Notes under the pieces: generated by a model | Told to the model about the DNA's origin: nothing | Seen by the model: only the letters and a program-made list of their open reading frames with translations | The model's database searches: none | Assembly: GCF_000250675.2 (NCBI RefSeq) | Contig: NC_018681.1 | Location: forward strand, 8,742,001-8,806,000 | Source: Nocardia brasiliensis ATCC 700358 | Lineage (GTDB): Bacteria; Actinomycetota; Actinomycetes; Mycobacteriales; Mycobacteriaceae | DNA: 64,000 nt | Reading direction: 5' to 3' | Program-made: the position numbers and the translations under genes | Shown here: piece by piece, positions 33,158 to 40,819 of the stretch | Layout of the letters: every line of letters begins with the position of its first letter | Numbering within the stretch: the stretch's first letter is position 1

Positions 33158-34030
33158 TCAGGCTCGGTTGTACTGGTAGAAGCCCGCGCCGGTCTTCTTG
33201 CCGAGCAACCCAGCTTCGACCATACGCATGAGCAGCGGCGGAGCGGAGTACAGCGGCTCCTTGAATTCTTCGTACATCGAGTCGGCGATCGACTTCACGG
33301 TGTCCAGGCCGACCAGGTCGGTCAGCGCGAGCGGGCCCATGGGGTGCGCACACCCGAGCACCATGGCCTTGTCCACGTCGTCCTTGGTGGCGAAACCGGA
33401 CTCGACCATCCGGATGGCCGAGAGCAGGTACGGCACCAGCAGCGCGTTCACCACGAAACCGGAGCGGTCGGCGGAGCGCACGACCTGCTTGTCCAGCACC
33501 TCACCGGCGAACGCCTCGGCCCGCTTGGACACGGCCTCGCTGGTCTTCAGCGTGGTGACCAGCTCGACCAGCGGCAGCACCGGGACCGGGTTGAAGAAGT
33601 GCATGCCGACGACCCGCTCGGGCTGGGTGGTGGCGACCGCGATCTTCATGATCGGGATGGAGGAGGTGTTGGAGGCCAGCACGGCCGACGGGTCGGTGAC
33701 GACCTTGTCGAGCTCGGCGAAGATGGCGGTCTTCACCTTCTCGTCCTCGAGCACCGCCTCGACCACCAGCTGGCGGTCGGCGAAGTCGTTGAGGTCGGAG
33801 GTGAACCGCAGACGCCAGGCGGCCTGTTCGCGCTCGCGCTCGGTGATCTTGCCGCTGCTGACGCCGCGGTCGAGGGAGCGCAGAATGCGGGCGCGGCCGG
33901 CGGCGGCCAGTTCCCGGGTCTGCTCGTAGACGAGCACGTCGACGTGCGCCCGGGCGCACACCTCCGCGATTCCGGCACCCATCTGTCCGGCGCCGATGAT
34001 GCCGACGCGCTGAATCTTCTCGCTGCTCAC
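33158..34030 (-). CDS. fadB2: 3-hydroxybutyryl-CoA dehydrogenase
   Basis: 290 aa, stand-alone L-3-hydroxyacyl-CoA dehydrogenase. It has the NAD fold VGIIGAGQMGAGIAEV, the catalytic region ASNTSSIPI (Ser), GMHFFNPVPVLPLVELV (His and Glu) and GFVVNALLVPYL (Asn). It interconverts 3-hydroxybutyryl- and acetoacetyl-CoA in beta-oxidation or butyrate-type metabolism. The GTG at 34030 follows AGGAG. It lies downstream of isocitrate lyase, the same order as icl1-fadB2 (Rv0467-Rv0468) in M. tuberculosis. Confidence 0.94.
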   Translation of the reverse strand: MSSEKIQRVGIIGAGQMGAGIAEVCARAHVDVLVYEQTRELAAAGRARILRSLDRGVSSGKITEREREQAAWRLRFTSDLNDFADRQLVVEAVLEDEKVKTAIFAELDKVVTDPSAVLASNTSSIPIMKIAVATTQPERVVGMHFFNPVPVLPLVELVTTLKTSEAVSKRAEAFAGEVLDKQVVRSADRSGFVVNALLVPYLLSAIRMVESGFATKDDVDKAMVLGCAHPMGPLALTDLVGLDTVKSIADSMYEEFKEPLYSAPPLLMRMVEAGLLGKKTGAGFYQYNRA

Positions 34031-34121
34031 GTCCCGCTCCTGCTGTTGGTCTGGCTAGTCGGTGGCTGGAGGGGGTTTGCTCTGGTGCGAGCGGCCCCTC
34101 GATCGTCCAAGTTATAGGGAT

Positions 34122-34155
34122 GCCCTCCCTGCCGGGGCTGTTCGGCAGGGAGGGC
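34122..34155. terminator. Terminator hairpin after isocitrate lyase
   Basis: GCCCTCCCTGCCG (34122-34134) pairs with 34143-34155, a perfect 13-bp stem and 8-nt loop. It would end the icl transcript on the minus strand and leave fadB2 to its own promoter. Confidence 0.75.
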
Positions 34156-34257
34156 GGTACACCCCTACTGGAGTAGAGGTCTGGCGGTATTCACGTCGGG
34201 AACCTCCCTTGGCGAAACCCTGGGTGGGTGACGTCGGTGCTCACGCAACCCCGTGCG

Positions 34258-34390
34258 GGGCGAGCCCGACGAGCCCGTTCGCGGCCGGTTCGCTGCCGAG
34301 CGCTCGAAGCGCATGCGCCACAGGCGCGAGTCTCGAGTGCTCGGCGGCGAACCTAAGGGGCCGCGAACACGCGGCGCCGCAGGCGACGCC
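34258..34390. repeat. Second, decayed copy of the dispersed intergenic repeat
   Basis: This stretch shares with 2466-2685 the GCGAGnC...ACGAGC start, GTTCGCGGCCG (34277-34287 and 2642-2652), GGCCGCGAAC (34359-34368) and the identical 16-mer CGCGGCGCCGCAGGCG (34370-34385). About 70 bp of unrelated sequence splits the two ends. It fills most of the gap between the hairpin and the isocitrate lyase stop. Confidence 0.65.
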
Positions 34391-34396
34391 GACAAC

Positions 34397-35686
34397 TCAG
34401 TGGAACTGGCCCTCTTCGGTCGAGCCCTTCAGCGCAGCGGTGCTGGTGTTCGGGTCGACGGTGGTGGCGATGGTGTCGAAGTAGCCGGCACCGACCTCAC
34501 GCTGGTGCTTGATCGCGGTGAAGCCACGCTCGGAAGCGGCCTTGAACTCGCGCTCCTGCAGGTCGACGAAGGCGGTCATGCCCTCGCGGGCGTAGCCGTA
34601 GGCCAGGTCGAACATGCCGTAGTTGAGCGAGTGGAAGCCGGCCAGGGTGATGAACTGGAACTTGAAGCCCATCGCGCCGAGCTCACGCTGGAACTTCGCG
34701 ATGGTCGCGTCGTCCAGGTGCGCCTTCCAGTTGAAGGACGGCGAGCAGTTGTAGGCCAGCAGCTGGTCCGGGAACTCGCTGCGGACCGACTCGGCGAACT
34801 TGCGCGCGACCTCGAGGTCCGGCACGCCGGTCTCCATCCAGATGAGGTCGGCGTACGGGGCGTAGGCCTTGGCCCGCGCGATGCAGGGCTCGATGCCGTT
34901 CTTCACGCCGAAGAAGCCCTCGGCGGTGCGGGTGCCGTCCAGGAACTCACGGTCGCGCTCGTCCACGTCCGAGGTGATCAGGGTGGCGGCCTCGGCGTCG
35001 GTGCGGGCGATGATGACCGAGGGGACGTCGGCGACGTCGGCGGCCAGGCGCGCGGAGGTCAGGGTGCGGATGTGCTGCTGGGTGGGGATCAGCACCTTGC
35101 CACCGAGGTGGCCGCACTTCTTCTCCGAGGCCAGCTGGTCTTCCCAGTGCACACCGGCGGCACCGGCGGCGATCATGGCCTTCTGCAGCTCGTAGGCGTT
35201 CAGCGCGCCACCGAAGCCGGCTTCGGCGTCGGCGACGATCGGGGCCAGCCAGTTCTTGACCGAGTCGTCGCCCTCGACCTTGGCGATCTCGTCGGCGCGC
35301 AGCAGCGCGTTGTTGATGCGACGCACCACCGACGGCACCGAGTTGGCCGGGTACAGCGACTGGTCCGGGTAGGTGTGGCCGGACAGGTTCGCGTCACCGG
35401 CGACCTGCCAACCGGACAGGTAGATGGCCTTCAGGCCGGCGCGGACCTGCTGGACCGCCTGGTTGCCGGTGAGGGCGCCCAGCGAGTTGATGTAGTCCTC
35501 GTTGTTCACCAGATCCCAGAGGATCTCCGAACCGCGGCGGGCGAGAGTGGCCTCTTCGACGACGGTGCCCTGGAGCTTCGACACCTGCTCCGCGGTGTAG
35601 TTACGGGTGACGCCCTTCCAGCGCGGGTTGGTGTCCCAATCCTGCTGGATTTCCGCAGCGGTCTTCGGGGTGCCGGCGTTCGACAT
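34397..35686 (-). CDS. aceA: Isocitrate lyase
   Basis: 429 aa, the size of mycobacterial Icl1. It cleaves isocitrate to succinate and glyoxylate, the first step of the glyoxylate bypass, and in mycobacteria also acts on methylisocitrate. The signature KKCGH with the catalytic cysteine is present (SEKKCGHLGGK), as are the PSFNWKAHL and ITLAGFHSLNYGMFDLA segments. The ATG at 35686 follows GGAG six nt upstream. The upstream region carries TTTGCAAA-type boxes like those bound by the acetate regulator RamB. Glyoxylate from the ureide pathway encoded nearby could feed the same cycle. Confidence 0.97.
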   Translation of the reverse strand: MSNAGTPKTAAEIQQDWDTNPRWKGVTRNYTAEQVSKLQGTVVEEATLARRGSEILWDLVNNEDYINSLGALTGNQAVQQVRAGLKAIYLSGWQVAGDANLSGHTYPDQSLYPANSVPSVVRRINNALLRADEIAKVEGDDSVKNWLAPIVADAEAGFGGALNAYELQKAMIAAGAAGVHWEDQLASEKKCGHLGGKVLIPTQQHIRTLTSARLAADVADVPSVIIARTDAEAATLITSDVDERDREFLDGTRTAEGFFGVKNGIEPCIARAKAYAPYADLIWMETGVPDLEVARKFAESVRSEFPDQLLAYNCSPSFNWKAHLDDATIAKFQRELGAMGFKFQFITLAGFHSLNYGMFDLAYGYAREGMTAFVDLQEREFKAASERGFTAIKHQREVGAGYFDTIATTVDPNTSTAALKGSTEEGQFH

Positions 35687-35870
35687 CTCTGACTCCACTT
35701 CCTCGTTTAGGTCGATGTGCCCCACGGCCGAGCGGATAAACGACTCGAACTGCTGGAGCGGCAATTTGCAGGCTTGCTAGGCCCATGGGGTGTACTTCCA
35801 CACGATTGCACAATGCGAAATGGCCGTCTACCTGTTGCTAATGTGAATCTCAGCTAGGTTTCCACACTGG

Positions 35871-35908
35871 TTTGCTAACTTTGCAAAATTTGCCTGTGAA
35901 TTGCAAAG
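35871..35908. promoter_or_regulatory. RamB-like boxes upstream of isocitrate lyase
   Basis: An AT-rich run contains TTTGCTAA, CTTTGCAAAAT (35879-35889), ATTTGCC and ATTGCAAAG (35900-35908). RamB of corynebacteria and mycobacteria recognises TTTGCAAA-type sites before icl. The whole 35687-36164 stretch has no gene on either strand that I can support; it probably holds divergent promoters for aceA and the lipase. Confidence 0.5.
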
Positions 35909-36164
35909 GTGGAACCTACCCGCCGGTAGCCCTGACGTGCGGTTTCAGCGTAACGCTCGTACTGTTTGGGCTCGACCGGTCGACGGTCATCGACCCCCGC
36001 GCGCATTCCGGTTTGTGAGGACGTTCACAAGGCGGGGCGGGTGCCGCCGGTGTGGCCCACGCCACCCGCGCCTGGGCCGCGCGCGTGCGGTCGGGCAGAC
36101 TCGGCCTGGACGTACGTCCGGCTGCCCGCGCAAGGCAGCCCGCACCTCGGACCCAGGAGCCCTC

Positions 36165-37298
36165 ATGCGGAAACCGGTCATCGCCGCGGCGGTCACCCTC
36201 GCCTGCACCTTCAGCCTGCTGAATCTGCCCACCGCGGCGGCGACGCCGGTCGGCACCGTCGAATCGGCCGGCGCGCTCGCCCCGGCCGCGACGCCGCCCG
36301 GCGCGGCCCGGTCGAGTCGCATCCTGTACAGCTCGACCACCGCGAACGACGTGCCGACCACCGCGAGCGCGGCCGTCTACTTCCCGCCGGGCGCACCCCC
36401 CGCGGGCGGCTGGCCGGTCATCGCCTGGGCGCACGGCACCGTCGGGATCGGCGACGACTGCGCGTACAGCGTCGCGGGGCCGAGCGCGGTCGAACGCGAC
36501 TGGGCGTACCTGGGCACCTGGCTGAGCCAGGGTTACGCGATAGTTGCCGCCGACTATGCCGGGCTCGGCACGCCGGGCGAACACCCGTATCTCAACGGGG
36601 TGGTCGAGGCGCACAACGTCGTGGACGCGGTCAAAGCCGCGACGGGACACTATTCGTCGCTGTCGAAGAAATGGGCGGTGGTCGGACAATCACAGGGCGC
36701 GGGCGCCGCGATCTTCACCGCGCGCTATGCCACCGAATTCGGCGGGCCGGAACTGGATTATCGCGGCGCGGTGGGCACCGGCACGCCCGCCTATATCGAA
36801 GACATTCTGCTGCCGCTCGGCCCGCACGTGCCGCCGGTGAAACTCAGCCCGCACACCACCGCGTACGTGCTCTACATCCTCAACGGATTGCGCACCACGT
36901 TCCCCGAGCTGGACATCGACTCCTACCTGACCGACGCGGGCCGCGCGTGGCTGTCCACGGCCCGGACCGAGTGCCTGCTGCCGCTCGGCGACGAATTGGG
37001 CGCGAATCGCGTGATCGTGGGCGATCTGTTCAGCAAGCCGCTCGCGCAGATCCCCGACCTGCACGGGCTGCTGAGCCGCTACCTCGGCCTACCCGAATCC
37101 GGTTACGACAAGCCGATCTTCCTCGGCCAGGGCCTGCGCGACACCGATGTGATCACGCCGGAGACGCTGCGCTTCGCCGCCGTACTGCAGGCGAACGGGC
37201 AACCGGTCCAGCTGCACACCTACCCCGAGGATCACAGCGGCACCGTGAACGCCTCACTGCCGGATTCGCTGCCGTTCGTGGCCGGACTGTTCGGCTGA
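36165..37298 (+). CDS. Secreted lipase family protein
   Basis: 377 aa with a signal peptide (hydrophobic core AAAVTLACTFSLLNL, cleavage near PTAAAT) and a secretory-lipase (LIP family) alpha/beta hydrolase domain. Visible are the oxyanion region VIAWAHGTVG, AADYAGLGTPGEHPY, nucleophile GQSQG, and a late DTDVITPET acid with a histidine in YPEDHSGTV. It should hydrolyse acylglycerols outside the cell. The ATG at 36165 has AGGAG seven nt upstream. A perfect hairpin follows the stop. Confidence 0.9.
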   Translation: MRKPVIAAAVTLACTFSLLNLPTAAATPVGTVESAGALAPAATPPGAARSSRILYSSTTANDVPTTASAAVYFPPGAPPAGGWPVIAWAHGTVGIGDDCAYSVAGPSAVERDWAYLGTWLSQGYAIVAADYAGLGTPGEHPYLNGVVEAHNVVDAVKAATGHYSSLSKKWAVVGQSQGAGAAIFTARYATEFGGPELDYRGAVGTGTPAYIEDILLPLGPHVPPVKLSPHTTAYVLYILNGLRTTFPELDIDSYLTDAGRAWLSTARTECLLPLGDELGANRVIVGDLFSKPLAQIPDLHGLLSRYLGLPESGYDKPIFLGQGLRDTDVITPETLRFAAVLQANGQPVQLHTYPEDHSGTVNASLPDSLPFVAGLFG

Positions 37299-37303
37299 GT
37301 CGG

Positions 37304-37330
37304 CCGCGGCCGCTCGTCGAGCGGCCGCGG
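37304..37330. terminator. Bidirectional terminator hairpin
   Basis: CCGCGGCCGCTC (37304-37315), loop GTC, complementary arm 37319-37330; 12 perfect base pairs between the convergent lipase and small secreted protein genes. Confidence 0.75.
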
Positions 37331-37338
37331 CACCCCGA

Positions 37339-37557
37339 TCACGGAAAGCCGGGGCCCTGATTGCCGGACAGGCTGCTGAGCGCGCAGACCAGCGCCGCGA
37401 ACGGCTCGGTGATGCCACCGCAGCTGCCCGCGACCGACTCGGTCGCCACCGGCGTATGCGGTTCGAGCGGCAAGGGGGCCGCACCGGCCGCACCGATTCC
37501 GGCCAGGGTGGCGGCGGCGATCAGCGCGGCGCCTGCGAACCCACGTACTGCGATCAT
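37339..37557 (-). CDS. Small secreted protein of unknown function
   Basis: 72 aa. A signal peptide (IAVRGFAGAALIAAATLAGIGAAGA split: basic start, hydrophobic core, AGA-A cleavage near residue 26) leads to a short mature part. The mature part has two cysteines (SCGGITEPFAALVC) spaced to form a disulfide, and a Gly/Pro-rich end. The ATG at 37557 has a perfect AAGGAG five nt upstream, which supports a real gene despite its size. Such small secreted proteins are common in Nocardia; none is recognised here by name. Confidence 0.75.
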   Translation of the reverse strand: MIAVRGFAGAALIAAATLAGIGAAGAAPLPLEPHTPVATESVAGSCGGITEPFAALVCALSSLSGNQGPGFP

Positions 37558-37653
37558 TCGAGCTCCTTGTGCGTTTGGTCGACAACCGAAATTAATCGGC
37601 GAGCCCACACCGCACATGACCCGAATTGTGCCGTCCTCGCGTCGAGTCGGCGC

Positions 37654-38556
37654 TCAGTGCACCTGCGCGGGGTGCACCCGGCGCCAGTGCTCGGCGATCT
37701 CGATGCGGCGCGCGATCCAGACCTTGTCGTGGGACTGCACGTGCTCGAGGAAGCGTTCCAGGGCGGCCATGCGCGCGGGACGGCCGACGATGCGGCAGTG
37801 CAGGCCCACCGACAGCATCTTCGGGTTACCTTCCGCGCCTTCGCGATACAGCACGTCGAAGGCGTCGCGCAGGTGCGCGAAGAACTGCTCGCCGGTGGGG
37901 AAACCGGCGGGCGAGGCGAACCGCATGTCGTTGGTGTCCAGCGTGTACGGCACCACCAACTGGTCTTTTCCCTGCACGGTGACCCAGTAGGGCAGGTCGT
38001 CGGCGTAGGAATCGGAGTCGTAGACGAAACCGCCGTGCTCGACCACCAGCTCACGGGTGTTCGGCGAATCACGCCCGGTGTACCAGCCGAGCGGGGCGGC
38101 CCCGGTGAGTTCGGTGAGGATGCGCACCGCCTCGGCCAGATGCGCCCGCTCCGTATCCCGGTCCACCAGCTGGTAGGACTGCCAGCGCAGGCCGTGCCCG
38201 GCGATCTCGTGCCCGAGTTCACGAAAAGCCGCCACCGCCTCCGGATTCCGCTGCATCGCCCGCGCGACCGCGAAGATCGTCAGCGGCAGACCACGCCGCT
38301 CGAACGCGCGCAGCACTCGCCACAGCCCGGCCCGCGACCCGTACTCGTAGAGCGACTCCATGCTCATGTGCCGATTCGAAAACGCCTGCGCCGGAGTCAT
38401 TTCCGAGAGAAAGGTCTCCGAGTGCGGGTCGCCGTCGAGGACGTTGTTCTCCCCGCCCTCCTCGTAGTTCAGCACGAACTGGACGGCCAGCCGCGCGCCG
38501 CCGGGCCACTGCGGGTCCGGCGGTGTCGGGCCGTAACCGACGAAATCCCGGCTCAC
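37654..38556 (-). CDS. puuE: Allantoinase, PuuE (polysaccharide-deacetylase-like) type
   Basis: 300 aa. Metal-independent allantoinases of the PuuE kind have the NodB-like fold. Visible are VQFVLNYEEGGENN, SRAGLWRVLRAFE, GHEIAGHGLRWQ and GWYTGRDSPNTRELV. It opens the hydantoin ring of allantoin to allantoate, feeding the allantoicase encoded just upstream in the same operon. The GTG at 38556 overlaps the allantoicase stop (GTGA). It is the last gene of a five-gene purine operon. Confidence 0.93.
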   Translation of the reverse strand: MSRDFVGYGPTPPDPQWPGGARLAVQFVLNYEEGGENNVLDGDPHSETFLSEMTPAQAFSNRHMSMESLYEYGSRAGLWRVLRAFERRGLPLTIFAVARAMQRNPEAVAAFRELGHEIAGHGLRWQSYQLVDRDTERAHLAEAVRILTELTGAAPLGWYTGRDSPNTRELVVEHGGFVYDSDSYADDLPYWVTVQGKDQLVVPYTLDTNDMRFASPAGFPTGEQFFAHLRDAFDVLYREGAEGNPKMLSVGLHCRIVGRPARMAALERFLEHVQSHDKVWIARRIEIAEHWRRVHPAQVH

Positions 38557-39518
38557 CCGCCCAGCTCCCCGTAGAGGCGGAGCCGGGCCAGGCCGCCGTC
38601 GGGATAGATGTCGAGGCGGACCTCCTCTACCGACGCCGCCATCGGCGCGATCGCGAACTGATGCCTGGTGTCGGGCAAAAGGTCGGTGCGCGGCAGCAAT
38701 TCGAGCTCGGTGCCGTCGTTGGTGCGCCCGGTGAGCCGGGCCGCGCCCGGACTGTTGCCGAGGAAATACGAGGTGTCGATCTCGGCCAGCCGGATCAGCC
38801 CGGGACCGGCCAGCCGGATCCGCACCCAGTCGTTGCCGTCGTCGCGACGCCGCGCGGTCTCCCAGCCGTCCCCCATCCGGCGGGCCAGACCCGGATACAG
38901 CAGCTGATTCGGCGAGCTGTAGAAGCGGTTGGAGCAATCCAGCACCAGCGCACCGTTTTCCAGTGCCGCCAGATCGAGCGGGCCGAGGCCGAGCAGTCGG
39001 GGATCGGGACTGCCTTCGCCGTGCACCCGGAGCCGGGCCACCCCGCCGTCGGGGTGCATGGTGAGCTTCACGTGCGTCCACCGTCGTTCGTTCGCGACGG
39101 CGAACGGGTTGCGACTGTCGCCGGAAACCGGTGCGCGATCGACCAGAGTCACCCAATCTTCGCGGGCGGCAATGCTTTCCGCGGTCGGATAGTCCTGCAC
39201 CTCCAGCGCGGCCACCGACACCGCCGGCGGGTAGTTGCCCTTGAACCAGGCGGTGTCCACCACGATGCCGCGGATCACACCGGGCACGCCGAGCCGCACG
39301 ATGGCCGAATCGTCTCCGGGCCGGCCGCGGTGCCTACGGGTTTCCCAGCCGTCGTAGACCTGGCCCTTGTGCCCGAACGTCGAGGTCTGGTATTCGGCCG
39401 GGCCCGGATTGATCAAATTCTCCTTCTCCGCGAAGAATTCGTCGTTCGCCCAGATCACCGAGCCGCCCAGGGGGCGCACCGCCAGGTCGGGCAGCAGGGT
39501 GAAGTCCGCGTCGGTCAT
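38553..39518 (-). CDS. alc: Allantoicase
   Basis: 321 aa made of two similar jelly-roll repeats, each with a GWETxRR motif (VYDGWETRRHRG and GDGWETARRRDDGNDW) and an I/V-x-D-P/G-GG-ARLR ending (HPDGGVARLRVHG; YPDGGLARLRLYG). It hydrolyses allantoate to ureidoglycolate and urea. The ATG at 39518 follows GGAGG and overlaps the upstream DUF6986 stop by ATGA. The next enzyme, ureidoglycolate lyase or hydrolase, is not recognised in the window. Confidence 0.95.
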   Translation of the reverse strand: MTDADFTLLPDLAVRPLGGSVIWANDEFFAEKENLINPGPAEYQTSTFGHKGQVYDGWETRRHRGRPGDDSAIVRLGVPGVIRGIVVDTAWFKGNYPPAVSVAALEVQDYPTAESIAAREDWVTLVDRAPVSGDSRNPFAVANERRWTHVKLTMHPDGGVARLRVHGEGSPDPRLLGLGPLDLAALENGALVLDCSNRFYSSPNQLLYPGLARRMGDGWETARRRDDGNDWVRIRLAGPGLIRLAEIDTSYFLGNSPGAARLTGRTNDGTELELLPRTDLLPDTRHQFAIAPMAASVEEVRLDIYPDGGLARLRLYGELGG

Positions 39519-40819
39519 CGGGCCTCCTTCGGCAGCGGCGCGCGAGTGACCAGGGCACGCAGCGCCGCCGTGGTCAGCTCGGGCGCGTGGGCGGTCAGTT
39601 CCGCCGGGGTGCGTGCGCCGCAGTCGAGTCCGCGTAACACGGTGGCGGCCAAGGCTTCCGCGGTGGCCGGTTCGTCCATGACGCCGCCCGAGCGCCGGTC
39701 GAGGTAGGCCTGCAAGCGCGGCACGGCCACCTCGATCGCCTGCCGGAAGAAGTCGTAGGTCGCCAGCCAGCGGGTGACCAGGTGGCCCGGATGCATGTCC
39801 CAGCCCTGGTAGTAGCCGCGCCGCAGCGCCCGGCCGACCAGGCGGTGATGGTTGCGCAGCGCGGCTTCCGGCGCGGCATCGGGCACGATCTGGGTGGAGC
39901 CGTCGCACACCCAGACCCCGGTCTGCGCGGCGGCCACCTGCATGACAGCCTTCGCGTAGTCGGCGGCGGGGTGATCGAGCGCCTGATCCGGGGCTGCGAC
40001 GCCGCACGCGGCGGTGTAGTCGTAGGTACCGAAATGCAGTGCGCTGCATCGCCCTTCCGCCAGGCCGAGCATCCGGGCGATGGGCGCGGTGCCGTCGGCG
40101 GCGATGATCGCCTGCGGGCTCTCGATCTGCAATTCGAACCGCAGTGCCCCCGCGGCGAGGCCGTAACCGCTCTCCAAGCCCGCGCACAGCGCGACCAGCG
40201 CCCGAACCTGTTCCGCCGCACGGATCTTGGGCACGGTGAACACGAAACCCGCAGGCACCTCGCCCATCGCGGCCAGCACCAGCTCGAGCGTGCGCAGCGT
40301 GCGGCCGCGCTCCGTCGCGGCGAGGCCCTTCGTCCGGATGCCGAAGCTACGCGGGCGATCCGGCCGCTGCGCCCAGGCGGCCAGCACCGCGCCCGCCTCC
40401 TGTGCCGCCTTGTCCTCTTCGTCGTCGGCGCGGAACCCGTAGCCGTCCTCGAAATCGATGCGCAGATCCTGGATCGGGTCCTGCTCGAGCCGCTTGCGCA
40501 CGTCGGGCAGCGAGCCGGTCGCGTCCAGCTCGGTCAGCAGGGCGGCGTGCTCGTCCAGCAGTGCGACGGCCGCCGCGCCCCACACACCGGGTGTGTCCTC
40601 GGCGATCCGGTCCGCGGGGACATACGCGACATGGATCGGCTGCGACCGTCCATCCGGTCCCGGATAGCGCGTACGCAACTCGGTATCGACGGTGTCGAGC
40701 ATCGAATCGACCCGCGCTCGGACATTTTCCGGCAGCTGCGCTCGATATGCGGCCCTCGCTGTCCCTCCGTGGTTACGCTCGCTGCCGCCTCCGGGCCTGA
40801 TACTCGCGCCGCGTGTCAC
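39515..40819 (-). CDS. DUF6986 aldolase/citrate-lyase-like protein in the ureide operon
   Basis: 434 aa. The fold is that of the HpcH/HpaI-citrate lyase beta family: a glutamate-bearing strand FELQIESPQAI, metal-binding LHFGTYDYTAACG and IDFEDGYGFRADDEEDKAA early in the chain. No member of this DUF has a role I know. It is locked between xanthine dehydrogenase and allantoicase by 4-nt overlaps at both ends, so a role in purine or glyoxylate metabolism is likely. One hypothesis is condensation or cleavage involving glyoxylate, the end product of the pathway. The GTG at 40819 has AAGGAG seven nt upstream. Confidence 0.85.
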   Translation of the reverse strand: MTRGASIRPGGGSERNHGGTARAAYRAQLPENVRARVDSMLDTVDTELRTRYPGPDGRSQPIHVAYVPADRIAEDTPGVWGAAAVALLDEHAALLTELDATGSLPDVRKRLEQDPIQDLRIDFEDGYGFRADDEEDKAAQEAGAVLAAWAQRPDRPRSFGIRTKGLAATERGRTLRTLELVLAAMGEVPAGFVFTVPKIRAAEQVRALVALCAGLESGYGLAAGALRFELQIESPQAIIAADGTAPIARMLGLAEGRCSALHFGTYDYTAACGVAAPDQALDHPAADYAKAVMQVAAAQTGVWVCDGSTQIVPDAAPEAALRNHHRLVGRALRRGYYQGWDMHPGHLVTRWLATYDFFRQAIEVAVPRLQAYLDRRSGGVMDEPATAEALAATVLRGLDCGARTPAELTAHAPELTTAALRALVTRAPLPKEAR

